DNA of 64,000 nucleotides, from assembly GCF_016793485.1 (NCBI RefSeq), contig NZ_JAEULZ010000026.1, positions 1 to 64,000 on the forward strand. Reading direction: 5' to 3'. This document shows positions 37,520 through 46,590 of the stretch, in pieces (position 1 is the first letter of the stretch; every line of letters starts with the position of its first letter). The position numbers and the translations under genes are program-made. This DNA is from Mesorhizobium sp. (lineage in GTDB: Bacteria; Pseudomonadota; Alphaproteobacteria; Rhizobiales; Rhizobiaceae). Under the pieces are notes generated by a model. The model was not told the origin of the DNA, did no database searches, and worked only from the letters and a program-made list of their open reading frames with translations.

Positions 37520-38509
37520 ATGATCGACCCATTCGGTCGCACGATCAGCTACCTGCGCGTATCGGTCACCGACCGGTGCGACTTCCGCTGTACCTATTGC
37601 ATGGCGGAAGACATGACCTTCCTGCCCAAGCGCGACCTGCTGTCGCTCGAAGAACTCGACAGGCTGTGCACCGTGTTTATCGAGAAGGGCGTCAGGAAGC
37701 TGAGGCTCACCGGCGGCGAACCCTTGGTGCGCAAGAACATCATGCACCTGATCCGCGAATTGTCGCGTCATCTTCGCAGCGGTGCGCTCGAGGAACTGAC
37801 GCTGACGACCAACGGATCCCAGCTTGCGCGGTTTGCGGACGAGCTGGCCGATTCGGGTGTCAGGCGGATAAATGTGTCTCTAGACACTCTTGATCCGGAA
37901 AAATTCCGCGCGATCACCCGCTGGGGCAACCTTGGCAAGGTGCTCGAGGGAATCAACGCCGCACAGGCAGCAGGACTGAAAATCAAGATCAACGCGGTGG
38001 CCCTGAAAGGCTTCAACGACGGCGAGATACCGAACCTGATGCGCTGGGCGCATGGACGCGGGATGGACCTGACCGTCATCGAGACCATGCCGATGGGCGA
38101 GATCGAAGCCGACCGCACCGAGCAGTATCTGCCACTGTCGCTGCTGCGGGCAAGACTGGAGCAGCAGTTTACGCTCGACGACATCCCGTACAAGACGGGC
38201 GGTCCTGCCCGCTATGTCGAAGTGCGCGAGACGGGCGGACGCCTCGGCTTCATAACGCCGATGACCCACAATTTCTGCGAAAGCTGCAACCGGGTTCGCC
38301 TGACCTGCACCGGCACGCTCTACATGTGCCTCGGCCAAGAGGACGCCGCCGATCTGCGTGCGCCGCTGCGCGCATCCGAAGGCAACGAACTGGTTTCCGT
38401 TGCAATCGATGAAGCCATCGGGCGCAAGCCGAAGGGGCATGACTTCATCATCGACCGAAGGACCAGTCGACCGGCCGTTTCACGCCACATGAGCGTCACC
38501 GGCGGCTGA
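37520..38509 (+). CDS. moaA: GTP 3',8-cyclase MoaA
   Basis: MoaA is the radical-SAM enzyme that starts molybdenum cofactor synthesis from GTP. The 329-residue protein has Cys20, Cys24 and Cys27 in CDFRCTYC (SAM cluster), LTGGEPL, and the C-terminal cluster cysteines in [15 protein letters not shown]. It ends in the conserved Gly-Gly. The start at 37520 gives the usual length; TTG 37439 is in frame but unlikely. It heads a run of five plus-strand genes ending in mobB. Confidence 0.96.
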   Translation: MIDPFGRTISYLRVSVTDRCDFRCTYCMAEDMTFLPKRDLLSLEELDRLCTVFIEKGVRKLRLTGGEPLVRKNIMHLIRELSRHLRSGALEELTLTTNGSQLARFADELADSGVRRINVSLDTLDPEKFRAITRWGNLGKVLEGINAAQAAGLKIKINAVALKGFNDGEIPNLMRWAHGRGMDLTVIETMPMGEIEADRTEQYLPLSLLRARLEQQFTLDDIPYKTGGPARYVEVRETGGRLGFITPMTHNFCESCNRVRLTCTGTLYMCLGQEDAADLRAPLRASEGNELVSVAIDEAIGRKPKGHDFIIDRRTSRPAVSRHMSVTGG

Positions 38510-38574
38510 TTGGCCCAAAGCTTTCCGTTTGCGCGCGTGCCTCCGTTTGCTAGAGCAAGGATGGAGGAACTCCC

Positions 38575-39495
38575 TTGCCCCTTTCACCCAACATGCGTGC
38601 CTCGCTGTTCATGACAGTGTCCATGGCGGGCTTCACGCTGAACGACGCCATTACGAAATACATCGCCGAATCCATGAACATGGGCCAGGTGATGCTGCTT
38701 CGTGGTACCTTTGCCACTGCCTTCATCGCGGTGCTTGCCTGGCATCAGGGTGCGCTGGCCAATCTGAGGCTGGCGCTCGAACCGCTGGTTCTGGTCAGGG
38801 TCCTGTGTGAGGCGCTGGCGACAATTACGTTCCTCATCGCGCTTGCCAATCTGCCCATCGCCAATGTCTCGGCCGTTCTGCAAGCGCTGCCGCTGGGCGT
38901 AACGATGGGCGCTGCACTGGTTTATGGCGAAACCGTCGGCTGGCGGCGGTGGCTGTCGATCGCGGTTGGTTTTGTAGGCGTTGCGATCATCGTCCGGCCG
39001 GGCCTGGACGGTTTCAGCTTCTATTCGCTGGTTACCCTCCTGTGCGTGGTATTCTGCGTCATCCGCGACCTTGCCACGAGGCGGATTCCCGAGCGAATAC
39101 CGACGCTGTTGGTTTCGACCGCCACTGCGGCGGCCGTCACCCTGTGCGGCGGCGTGCTTGTCGTGCCGATGGGAGGCTGGAACACGCCTGATGTATCCAC
39201 TTTGGCGCTGCTTGCCGTGGCGGCGGGGCTGCTGCTGATCGGCTACCAGTTCATCATCCATGCCGTTCGAGATGGCGACATCTCCTTTGTCGCACCATTC
39301 CGCTATACGAGCCTGCTGTTTTCGATCCTGCTCGGCTTCGTCATGTTCAACGACATCCCCGATCTCCCGATGATCATCGGCTCGGCGATCATCGTGGGCT
39401 CCGGGCTGTATATGCTTTATCGCGAGCGCGTCGTCGGGCGCTCAAAGGCGGCATCCGAGAGCGTCGGCCCGGGCATGACAGTGGACGGGCTCTGA
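38575..39495 (+). CDS. EamA/DMT-superfamily transporter
   Basis: The 306-residue protein has ten membrane helices in two EamA repeats (about 10-135 and 150-290) and no binding-site hints to a substrate. The start is TTG 38575 with a strong GGAGG 7 nt upstream; an ATG at 38593 is possible. Its stop overlaps the next start by one base (TGATG). Its place between moaA and mobA suggests co-regulation with Moco genes, but not necessarily a Moco substrate. Confidence 0.85.
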   Translation: MPLSPNMRASLFMTVSMAGFTLNDAITKYIAESMNMGQVMLLRGTFATAFIAVLAWHQGALANLRLALEPLVLVRVLCEALATITFLIALANLPIANVSAVLQALPLGVTMGAALVYGETVGWRRWLSIAVGFVGVAIIVRPGLDGFSFYSLVTLLCVVFCVIRDLATRRIPERIPTLLVSTATAAAVTLCGGVLVVPMGGWNTPDVSTLALLAVAAGLLLIGYQFIIHAVRDGDISFVAPFRYTSLLFSILLGFVMFNDIPDLPMIIGSAIIVGSGLYMLYRERVVGRSKAASESVGPGMTVDGL

Positions 39496-40697
39496 TGACG
39501 GTCGGAGGCGTAAGGCCCCCGCATCTGGTGACATTGGTGATGGCGGCGGCGGTCGGGCCGCTCGCCATGAACGTCTTCCTCCCCTCGTTGCCGGGCATGG
39601 CACGTCACTTCGAAAGCGACTATGCGGTCATGCAACTGGCCGTTTCCTTCTATCTGGTCGCGACCGCGGCACTGCAACTGTTCATCGGCCCGGCATCGGA
39701 TCGCTTCGGCCGACGGCCTGTCCTCATTGCGTGCTTCGCCATATTCCTCCTCGGGACGGTCGCGGCCGTCTATGCACCCACCGTCGAGGCGCTGCTTCTT
39801 TGCCGGCTCCTGCAGGCGTTTGCGTCGGCCGGCATGGTGATCTCGCGCGCCATCGTTCGCGACACTGTCGGAACGGTCCAGGCCGCAAGCCAGATCGGCT
39901 ACATCACTATGGGAATGAGCGTGGTTCCAATGGTCGGCCCGATGATCGGCGGCATACTCGACGAACTGTTCGGCTGGCAGGCTGGATTTTGGCTGAGCTT
40001 CGTCTTCGGACTGGTCGCGCTGGCCATCATCCTGTTCGACCTCCGGGAAACCAACATCCAGCGATCCGACAGTTTCGCGGCTCAATTCAAGGCGTATCCG
40101 TCCTTGTTGGGTTCTGCAAAGTTCTGGAGTTATGCACTGACGGCAGCCTTCACCGCAGGCGGATTTTTTGCGTTCATCAGCGGCGGGCCTTACGTTGCGA
40201 CCGAAATGCTGGACCTCAGCCCATCACAGTATGGCTTCTATTTCGGCGTGATTTCGCTGGGATACATGCTCGGCAATTTCCTGTCCGGGCGCTTTGCTAT
40301 GCGGTTTGGCATCAACCGGATGATGCTTTCGGGCAATCTTTCCGCATGCTTCGGCATGGTTCTGTCGCTCTGGCTTTTCTCCGCGGGCGTAAACCATCCT
40401 CTCTCGCTGTTCGGGCCAGTTTTCTTTCTTGATCTTGGCAATGGCCTGACCCTGCCAAGCGCAAATGCCGGCCTGGTGAGCGTCAGGCCGCACCTTGCCG
40501 GCTCTGCATCGGGGCTTGGCGGCGCTCTGCAGATTGGCGGCGGGGCTGCTCTGTCCGTGCTCGCCGTGGCGCTCATAACCCCCCAATCCGGACCATTCCC
40601 GCTGCTCTGGCTGATGCTCCTCTCCTCTGCGGCGGCCAGCGTCATCACACTTTACATGATGTACGCGGACCATCGCGGCTGGAGTGCCGGGCAATGA
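39495..40697 (+). CDS. Bcr/CflA-type MFS transporter
   Basis: The 400-residue, 12-helix carrier has the Bcr/CflA hallmarks MNVFLPSLPGMARHF in helix 1, GPASDRFGRRPVL in the 2-3 loop and SVVPMVGPMIGG (motif C) in helix 5. This family exports drugs or small peptides. It overlaps the preceding gene by one base and mobA by four (ATGA), so its translation is tied to the Moco genes. Confidence 0.88.
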   Translation: MTVGGVRPPHLVTLVMAAAVGPLAMNVFLPSLPGMARHFESDYAVMQLAVSFYLVATAALQLFIGPASDRFGRRPVLIACFAIFLLGTVAAVYAPTVEALLLCRLLQAFASAGMVISRAIVRDTVGTVQAASQIGYITMGMSVVPMVGPMIGGILDELFGWQAGFWLSFVFGLVALAIILFDLRETNIQRSDSFAAQFKAYPSLLGSAKFWSYALTAAFTAGGFFAFISGGPYVATEMLDLSPSQYGFYFGVISLGYMLGNFLSGRFAMRFGINRMMLSGNLSACFGMVLSLWLFSAGVNHPLSLFGPVFFLDLGNGLTLPSANAGLVSVRPHLAGSASGLGGALQIGGGAALSVLAVALITPQSGPFPLLWLMLLSSAAASVITLYMMYADHRGWSAGQ

Positions 40698-41329
40698 CGG
40701 TCGTCAGGGGGGCAGCAGGCGTCTTGCTCGCAGGCGGACTGGCTAGCCGGCTCGGCGGCGGCGACAAGCCGCTCAGGTTGATCGGTGGTCGCCCCATTAT
40801 CGATGCAGTCCTCGACCGTCTGCGGCCGCAGGTCGACCCACTGGCGATCAGCGCCAACGGCGACCCAGCCCGCTTCGCCGCCTACGGTCTGCCGGTGCTT
40901 CCCGACAATGGGCCACGCGGGCAAATAGGGCCTTTGGCGGGCGTGCTCTCGGCGCTAATTTGGGCGGCGGATACTGGAACTGAAAGAGTGCTTACAGTGG
41001 CCGGCGACACCCCCTTCCTGCCGAAGGATCTGGTGTCGCGGCTGAGCGAAGCGGCGGGAACGCCCGCAGACCGCATTGCGGTCGCCTCCTCCGCAGGCCG
41101 CATCCACCCGGTCTTCGCCCTCTGGCCTGTTTCGCTCGCCAGCGACTTGCGGCTTTTTTTAACGGAAAGCAAAACGTTTAGCGTGGCGGCATTCCAGAAG
41201 CGGCACCCGTCGGTGAGCGTCGACTTCCCGCTTTCAACCGCTGAGTCGCCGACAGACCCGTTCTTTAATATCAACACGCCTGACGATCTGGCGAAGGCCA
41301 ACGACCTGGCCAAGGGTTTGGCGCCATGA
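40694..41329 (+). CDS. mobA: molybdenum cofactor guanylyltransferase MobA
   Basis: MobA adds GMP to Mo-molybdopterin to make the MGD form used by DMSO-reductase-type enzymes. The 211-residue protein has the nucleotide-binding GVLLAGGLASRLGGGDKPL near the N-terminus, LPDNGPRGQIGPLAGV near 68 and the metal-binding AGDTPFL near 104, then FFNINTPDDL at the end. It overlaps its neighbours on both sides by 4 nt. Confidence 0.95.
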   Translation: MTVVRGAAGVLLAGGLASRLGGGDKPLRLIGGRPIIDAVLDRLRPQVDPLAISANGDPARFAAYGLPVLPDNGPRGQIGPLAGVLSALIWAADTGTERVLTVAGDTPFLPKDLVSRLSEAAGTPADRIAVASSAGRIHPVFALWPVSLASDLRLFLTESKTFSVAAFQKRHPSVSVDFPLSTAESPTDPFFNINTPDDLAKANDLAKGLAP

Positions 41330-41838
41330 CGCAGCGCGTTTTCGGCATAACTGGCTGGAAGAATTCCGGTAAGACTACGCTTACCGAAAAGCTCGTCACA
41401 GAGTTTACGACGCGGGGCTGGAAAATCTCGACCGTCAAGCACGCGCATCATGACTTTGACATCGACCAGCCCGGAACGGATAGTTTCCGGCACCGCGAGG
41501 CGGGGGCTAGCGAGGTTGCAATCGTATCCGGGCGGCGCTGGGCGCTGATGCATGAGCTTCGCGGCGAGGCGGAACCGACACTTGAGCATGTGCTGTCCCG
41601 CATGGCGCCCTGCGATCTCGTCCTCGTCGAAGGCTACAAGCGCGAAGGCCACCGCAAGATCGAAGCGCGGCGCAGTCTGGCGAAGGACACGCAGCCGATC
41701 AGTATGGATGACCCGACGATCCTGGCGATCGCCTGCGATAGCCCTCAAACCGGCGAAGCGCTGCCGGTTTTTGACTTGAACGACGTGTCTGCGATCGCCG
41801 ATTTCATCGAAAAGGCCGCCGGTCTGGCGAAAACCTAA
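41326..41838 (+). CDS. mobB: molybdopterin-guanine dinucleotide biosynthesis adaptor MobB
   Basis: The 170-residue P-loop GTPase helps MobA; it is not essential in E. coli. Walker A is GWKNSGKTTL near 10-19, followed by STVKHAHHDFDIDQPGTDSFRH (key pieces KHAHHDF and GTDSFRH) and LVLVEGYKREGHRKIE. It is the last gene in the moaA-EamA-MFS-mobA-mobB run. Confidence 0.94.
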   Translation: MTQRVFGITGWKNSGKTTLTEKLVTEFTTRGWKISTVKHAHHDFDIDQPGTDSFRHREAGASEVAIVSGRRWALMHELRGEAEPTLEHVLSRMAPCDLVLVEGYKREGHRKIEARRSLAKDTQPISMDDPTILAIACDSPQTGEALPVFDLNDVSAIADFIEKAAGLAKT

Positions 41839-41999
41839 CCGATTATCCATCGCAGTGCGCAATAACTTTGTGCCGAAAGCGTGCTCCGGGATTGCTTTTT
41901 TCCCGAAAACGGGGCGGATTATCCCGTACAGGCGCGGCAATGCCGCAGCCGTCGCAGCCGGTGTTCTGCCGGCTTTGAGTTAAAGATAAGGGGTTTTCT

Positions 42000-43013
42000 A
42001 TGCTTACCATGAAACGCTTGACGCTGGCGGCCTCCGCCGCCGCACTGGCGCTTACGCTCGCCGCCTGCTCGCAGGAACAAAAGCCAGCCGAGCCGGCTCC
42101 CGCGCCAGCGCCGGCCGAGCCCGCGCCCGCTCCCGCCGAACCTGCGCCCGCTCCGGCAGAACCGGCGCCAGCACCTGCTGAGCCCGCACCCGCTCCGGCC
42201 GAGCCTGCTCCCGCACCTGCCGAGCCAGCGCCCGCTCCGGCAGAACCGGCCCCCGCTACGCCTGCTCCAGATACGCAGGGTGCCGCCCCGGCAGCCCCGG
42301 CTGCGACGCAGACGGCGCTGAAGATCGGCACCGAAGGCGCTTATCCACCCTTCAACAACCTGACGGCCGACGGCCAGTTGGTCGGCTTCGACATCGACAT
42401 CGCCAATGCGCTTTGCGCGGAGATGAAGGTAACCTGCGAGTTCGTGACACAGGACTGGGACGGCATCATCCCGGCGCTGCAGGCCGGCAAGTTCGATGCG
42501 ATCATCGCCTCCATGTCGATCACGCCTGAACGCGCGGAAAAGGTCGACTTCACCCGCAAATATTACAACACTCCCCCGGCGGTCGCAGCGCCGAAAGGCA
42601 CGACGATCAAGGGCGTGACCAAGGAAGACCTTGCGGGCAAGACCGTTGGGGTGGCCACCTCGACCACCCACTACAACTACGCCGAAAAGACCTTCACGGA
42701 CTCCACGCTGAAGGGCTATCCGTCCAGCAAGGAGTTCCTGCTCGACCTCGCCAACGGCCGTCTCGATGCGGTCAGCGACGACGTGTCGGTTCTCGACGAA
42801 TGGCTGAAGTCGCCCGACGGAGCCTGCTGCGAGCTGGTCGGAACGATCACGCCAGTGGTCGAAATTCACGGTCCAGGCGCCGGGATCGCGGTGCGCAAGG
42901 GCGAAACGGATCTGGCGAACAAGTTCAATGTCGCGATCGACGCCATCCGCGCCAACGGAAAATACAAGGAAATCAACGACAAGTACTTCACGTTCGACGT
43001 TTACGGAGGCTGA
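42000..43013 (+). CDS. amino-acid-type ABC substrate-binding lipoprotein with Pro-Ala repeat linker
   Basis: The 337-residue precursor has a lipobox LTLAAC (lipidated Cys23). A proline-alanine-glutamate linker covers about residues 27-98 with eight units of EPAPAPA type. A periplasmic binding protein type 2 domain of the polar amino acid class follows (KIGTEGAYPPFNN at about 105, GFDIDIANALCAEM, then WDGIIPALQAGKFD). A lipid-anchored binding protein with so long a rigid linker is unusual in Gram-negatives, where these proteins are usually free. AAGGGG lies 6 nt before ATG 42000; ATG 42009 is a second option. Confidence 0.86.
   Translation: MLTMKRLTLAASAAALALTLAACSQEQKPAEPAPAPAPAEPAPAPAEPAPAPAEPAPAPAEPAPAPAEPAPAPAEPAPAPAEPAPATPAPDTQGAAPAAPAATQTALKIGTEGAYPPFNNLTADGQLVGFDIDIANALCAEMKVTCEFVTQDWDGIIPALQAGKFDAIIASMSITPERAEKVDFTRKYYNTPPAVAAPKGTTIKGVTKEDLAGKTVGVATSTTHYNYAEKTFTDSTLKGYPSSKEFLLDLANGRLDAVSDDVSVLDEWLKSPDGACCELVGTITPVVEIHGPGAGIAVRKGETDLANKFNVAIDAIRANGKYKEINDKYFTFDVYGG
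42090..42263 (+). repeat. in-frame tandem repeat, about 8 units of 21 bp
   Basis: The first unit is 27 bp, then six units are exactly 21 bp and a last unit diverges. Each encodes Glu-Pro-Ala-Pro-Ala-Pro-Ala. Third codon positions vary between units, so the repeat is old enough to have drifted or is kept for the protein sequence. Unit number could vary between strains by slippage without a frameshift. Confidence 0.9.
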
Positions 43014-43024
43014 TGCCTCGATCG

Positions 43025-43050
43025 AAACGGCGGCTTTCCAGCCGCCGTTT
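43025..43050 (+). terminator. intercistronic hairpin, partial terminator
   Basis: An 11-bp perfect stem (AAACGGCGGCT with AGCCGCCGTTT, loop TTCC) lies 11 nt after the binding-protein stop and is followed by CCCTTTG, a poor U-tract. In ABC importer operons such hairpins raise binding-protein expression over permease expression. Confidence 0.7.
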
Positions 43051-43082
43051 CCCTTTGATGTGAAGGAGTTTCGAGCCGGCTG

Positions 43083-43796
43083 ATGCAAAGTGCGTGGACC
43101 CTCCTCTCCTGGGGACCCCAAGGCTGGCTCGACGACATCGCCTATGGCGTATTCATCACCGTTTCGCTCGCGCTTGCGACGCTCCCCATCGGTCTGCTGA
43201 TCGGCTTCCTCGTTGCGCTGGCGAAGAACTCGGAAGAGCCCTCTCTGAGGCTCGCCGGAAACATCTACACGACCATCTTCCGCGGCCTGCCCGAGCTTCT
43301 GACCCTCTTCATCATCTTTTTCGGCCTGCAGATCGCACTGCAAAAGCTTTTTCAGTTCTTCCAGCCGGGCGCGACGATCGACGTCAACGCCTTCGTATCG
43401 GGCATGATCGCGCTGGCGTTCGTCTTTTCGTCCTACGCCAGCGAAGTGTTCCTGTCTGCCTTCAGGGCAATTCCACGTGGCCAGTATGAGGGTGGTTATG
43501 CGATTGGCCTGACCGACGGCCAGACAATGCGCCTGATCGTGCTGCCGCAACTCGTCCGTATCGCACTACCCGGTCTCTCCAACCTCTGGCTTATCCTGCT
43601 CAAGGATACCGCGCTGGTTTCCGCAATCGGCCTGCCCGACACGATCCGACAGGCCATCATAGCCTCGCGCGTGACACAACAGGCGTTCTTGTTCTTCGGG
43701 CTGGTAACGCTGATCTACCTCGCGCTGGCCATCATATCATCGTTCGGAATTGGGGTGATTGACAAAGCGGTCAAGCAGCAGGACGTCCGGCGATGA
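43083..43796 (+). CDS. ABC transporter permease, polar amino acid type
   Basis: The 237-residue membrane protein has five or so helices and matches HisQ/OccQ-type permeases of the 3TM amino acid importers: FRGLPELLTLFIIFFGL near 65 and the EAA-like cytoplasmic loop GQYEGGYAIGLTDGQTMRLIVLPQ (by ends) near 137-160. It lies 69 nt after the binding protein and overlaps the second permease by 4 nt. Confidence 0.9.
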   Translation: MQSAWTLLSWGPQGWLDDIAYGVFITVSLALATLPIGLLIGFLVALAKNSEEPSLRLAGNIYTTIFRGLPELLTLFIIFFGLQIALQKLFQFFQPGATIDVNAFVSGMIALAFVFSSYASEVFLSAFRAIPRGQYEGGYAIGLTDGQTMRLIVLPQLVRIALPGLSNLWLILLKDTALVSAIGLPDTIRQAIIASRVTQQAFLFFGLVTLIYLALAIISSFGIGVIDKAVKQQDVRR

Positions 43797-44614
43797 GCGT
43801 CGCCGACGCCAACACGGCGCCTCCGCCTGCCCTGCCGCGTCGGTGGACCCGGGCGCGGGTCATCGGCCACGCGCTCCTCGGCCTATGGATAGCCGCGGGC
43901 CTCGGCATGATCTGGTTCCTGGTTACGGCATGGGACCCTCAGTTCTTCGTCAAATACGGCCCCTGGTATCTATCCGGTCTGCTAACAACTGTGGTGCTGG
44001 TAACCATCTCGATCGTGCTGGGCGCGATCCTGTCGGTGCCCATCGCCTATATGCGCATGTCCGACAACAGGCTGCTCGGCGCGATTGCCTACGGTTACGT
44101 CTACTTTTTCCGCGGCACACCGCTGCTTGCGCAGGCTTTCCTCGTCTACTACGGCTTCGGCGCGTTCCGGCCGCAACTGGAGGCCGTCGGCCTCTGGTGG
44201 TTCTTCCGCGAGGCCTGGTACTGCGCTGTGCTGGCCTTCACGCTGAATACATCCGCCTACCAGGCCGAAATCCTGCGCGGGGCGATCGAGAGCGTGCCGC
44301 GCGGCCAGTGGGAGGGTGCGGCATCGCTCGGCCTGCACAAATGGCTGACGCTGCGAAAAATCGTCTTCCCGCAGGCGATGATCGTGGCACTGCGCCCCTA
44401 CGGCAATGAGATCATCCTGATGATCAAGGGCTCGGCGGTGGTAACGCTGATTACCGTCTACGACTTGATGGGCATGACGCGGCGGATCTATTCATCGAGC
44501 TTCGATTTCCAGGCGTACATCTGGGCAGGCGTGATCTACATGGCGATCGTCGAGACGCTTCGCTACGCCACCGAATGGATCGAGCGGCGCATCACCCGCC
44601 ATCTCAAGCGCTGA
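43793..44614 (+). CDS. ABC transporter permease, polar amino acid type
   Basis: The 273-residue membrane protein is the HisM/OccM-like partner of the upstream permease. An N-terminal extension of about 20 proline-rich residues precedes the first helix. YVYFFRGTPLLAQAFLVYYGF and the EAA loop GQWEGAASLGLHKWLTLRKIVFPQ (by ends) are diagnostic. No ATP-binding subunit follows; the next gene is an oxidoreductase. The ATPase must be encoded elsewhere or shared. Confidence 0.9.
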   Translation: MSVADANTAPPPALPRRWTRARVIGHALLGLWIAAGLGMIWFLVTAWDPQFFVKYGPWYLSGLLTTVVLVTISIVLGAILSVPIAYMRMSDNRLLGAIAYGYVYFFRGTPLLAQAFLVYYGFGAFRPQLEAVGLWWFFREAWYCAVLAFTLNTSAYQAEILRGAIESVPRGQWEGAASLGLHKWLTLRKIVFPQAMIVALRPYGNEIILMIKGSAVVTLITVYDLMGMTRRIYSSSFDFQAYIWAGVIYMAIVETLRYATEWIERRITRHLKR

Positions 44615-44693
44615 CATTCCTGACTCGATACTTTAGGAACCTGACTCAACGCCCGAGGAAAGCCGGGCTAGCAGACTGAAAGGATTCGAAAAA

Positions 44694-45563
44694 ATGGCAT
44701 CGGTTGCATTTCTCGGACTCGGCGTGATGGGCTATCCGATGGCCGGACACCTGAAGAACAAGGGCGGACACGACGTCACCGTCTACAACCGCACGACCGC
44801 CAAGGCCGAGAAATGGGTGGCGGAGCATGGTGGCGCTTTCGCCAAGACGCCGGCTGAGGCTGCCGAGGGCAAGGACTTCGTCTTCACCTGCGTCGGCAAC
44901 GACAACGACCTACGTCAGGTAACCATCGGCCCCGATGGCTGCTTCCGGTCAATGAAGGCCAATTCGATCTATATCGACAACACGACAGCCTCCGCCGAAG
45001 TCGCGCGCGAACTCGCCGCGCAGGCAGAGGCCGGCGGGTTTGCGGCCCTGGATGCGCCCGTTTCGGGCGGTCAGGCGGGAGCGGAAAACGGCGTGCTGAC
45101 CGTCATGGTCGGCGGCGAGAAGGATGCGTTCGATCGCGCAAAGCCCGTCATCGACTCCTTCGCGCGCATGGTCGGCCTGATGGGGCCTGCCGGCGCCGGC
45201 CAACTCACCAAGATGATCAACCAGATTGCCATCGCCGGCCTCGTGCAGGGGCTGGCGGAGGGGCTGCATTTCGGACGGCGCGCGGGCCTCGACCTCGAAA
45301 AGGTGGTCGAGGTCATTTCCAAGGGAGCTGCCGGCTCGTGGCAGATGGAGAACCGCCACAAGACCATGATCGCCGGCAAGTACGACTTCGGCTTCGCGGT
45401 CGACTGGATGCGCAAGGACCTTGGCATCTGCCTGGAGGAAGCCGACCGCAACGGCGCCAAGCTGCCGGTCACGGCCCTCGTGGACCAGTTCTACAAGGAA
45501 GTGCAGCAGATGGGCGGCAACCGCTGGGACACGTCTTCGTTGATGGCGAGGCTGGAAAGGTAG
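44694..45563 (+). CDS. NAD(P)-dependent beta-hydroxyacid dehydrogenase (3-hydroxyisobutyrate dehydrogenase-like)
   Basis: The 289-residue enzyme oxidises a beta-hydroxyacid such as 3-hydroxyisobutyrate or reduces a semialdehyde. A Rossmann fingerprint FLGLGVMGYPMAGHL opens the protein; DAPVSGGQAGAENGVLTVMVGG (by ends, near 122-143) is the substrate block; Lys171 in GQLTKMINQ is the catalytic residue. AAGGA lies 9 nt before the ATG. The direct repeat CCTGACTC occurs twice 21 nt apart just upstream (44618 and 44639). Exact substrate is uncertain. Confidence 0.85.
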   Translation: MASVAFLGLGVMGYPMAGHLKNKGGHDVTVYNRTTAKAEKWVAEHGGAFAKTPAEAAEGKDFVFTCVGNDNDLRQVTIGPDGCFRSMKANSIYIDNTTASAEVARELAAQAEAGGFAALDAPVSGGQAGAENGVLTVMVGGEKDAFDRAKPVIDSFARMVGLMGPAGAGQLTKMINQIAIAGLVQGLAEGLHFGRRAGLDLEKVVEVISKGAAGSWQMENRHKTMIAGKYDFGFAVDWMRKDLGICLEEADRNGAKLPVTALVDQFYKEVQQMGGNRWDTSSLMARLER

Positions 45564-45635
45564 TGAACCGGAAGGTTGCTCCTCAGAGCCTTGAGCCGAG
45601 AGGAGAGCAAGGAAGAATCGCTGGGGTGGAACTGA

Positions 45636-46589
45636 CTAGATCCGATCCCTCAGAGGCTTGATCCAAGCGGTCGTATTGAGACGCGCGAAGGTGCTGGGAG
45701 CCCTGGTAAGGGGCGCCAACCTAGTTACACATTCCACCATGCCTTGGAGATCTCGCGCCTCCTCCCAATCGTTGAGAATCACGACCGGCAGTCCTGCGTA
45801 AAGGGGATCAAGTGACGAGGTCTTGGTCACTACGATCGACCCAAGCGCTAGCAATTCCCACGTTCGGTGGCAATCAAGTCCGTTGCCGTGGGCTGAGAGG
45901 ACCAGCGGATACTTCGCATAGGCTTTCCATATCTGAGCTTGCGAGACCCGACGCGTTGCAAAATCCACGTGGCTGCAACCGTCCAGCACCTCCATCAATC
46001 GACGCCTTTCGTCGCTCGGGGTGAGGCCGAGATCACTGAAAATGCGAGGCGGACGGTCTTCGACCGGCAGGGCATTTTGCCTGATGGTTTGCATCAAGCG
46101 AACGAGCCCCTGCGGCGTGGTCCAGCCGCGTGGCGTATGCAGATCGAGGCCTATGGGGAACGGTTGGATATCAGGATCGGTACCGTCGCAATTCTGAGTG
46201 TACCATCCGATCAGGTTGGCATTCGCCTTCAACGCCTTGACGGTCTCGATCCTGATTTCAGAGGGCACAGACGTATCGCCGTCGGTGGTAATCAGGACGA
46301 ACGGCTTGGCTACCGTCGGAAGGACAACCCGCACGAAAGTGTCCAGATCGCAGGAGTTCCCCAACCGCGCCGTAGTACCAAGCCGTACCCAGACCAGGCC
46401 ACAAGCTCCGAAGTAGTTTTCTGCAAAGAAAGCGTCGGGCCGGACGCTTTCGGTTGGCGAAAGTCTATATTCGCGCGTTCCCGCAAAATCGCAGAAGTTC
46501 CCCACCCCCTTAGACCACAGGAGGGCTTCGGGGTTTGCGAAACGCCGCAGGCTTCTTTTGAAGCGAGAATTCCTCAGGCGACGAAGCAC
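45636..46589 (-). CDS. exostosin/RXYLT1-like glycosyltransferase candidate
   Basis: The 317-residue soluble protein ends in a region resembling exostosin or RXYLT1 type glycosyltransferases (LSAHGNGLDCHRTWELLALGSIVVTK, by ends, about 232-257, then DPLYAGLPVVILNDW). The N-terminal half is not recognisable. Codon use and GC look lower than in neighbouring genes. It starts with GTG one nt after the lrp stop, which suggests recent joining to that transcript or a wrong start. The activity and acceptor are unknown. Confidence 0.6.
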   Translation of the reverse strand: MLRRLRNSRFKRSLRRFANPEALLWSKGVGNFCDFAGTREYRLSPTESVRPDAFFAENYFGACGLVWVRLGTTARLGNSCDLDTFVRVVLPTVAKPFVLITTDGDTSVPSEIRIETVKALKANANLIGWYTQNCDGTDPDIQPFPIGLDLHTPRGWTTPQGLVRLMQTIRQNALPVEDRPPRIFSDLGLTPSDERRRLMEVLDGCSHVDFATRRVSQAQIWKAYAKYPLVLSAHGNGLDCHRTWELLALGSIVVTKTSSLDPLYAGLPVVILNDWEEARDLQGMVECVTRLAPLTRAPSTFARLNTTAWIKPLRDRI

Positions 46590-46590
46590 A

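Noticed and set aside
42090-42263. Tandem 21-bp units considered as a CRISPR or noncoding satellite
   Set aside because: Units have no spacers, stay in frame and encode a protein linker.
41919-43550. 543-residue minus-strand frame opposite the binding protein and permease
   Set aside because: It crosses gene boundaries of well-supported genes and is Arg/Gly-rich; an artefact of codon bias.
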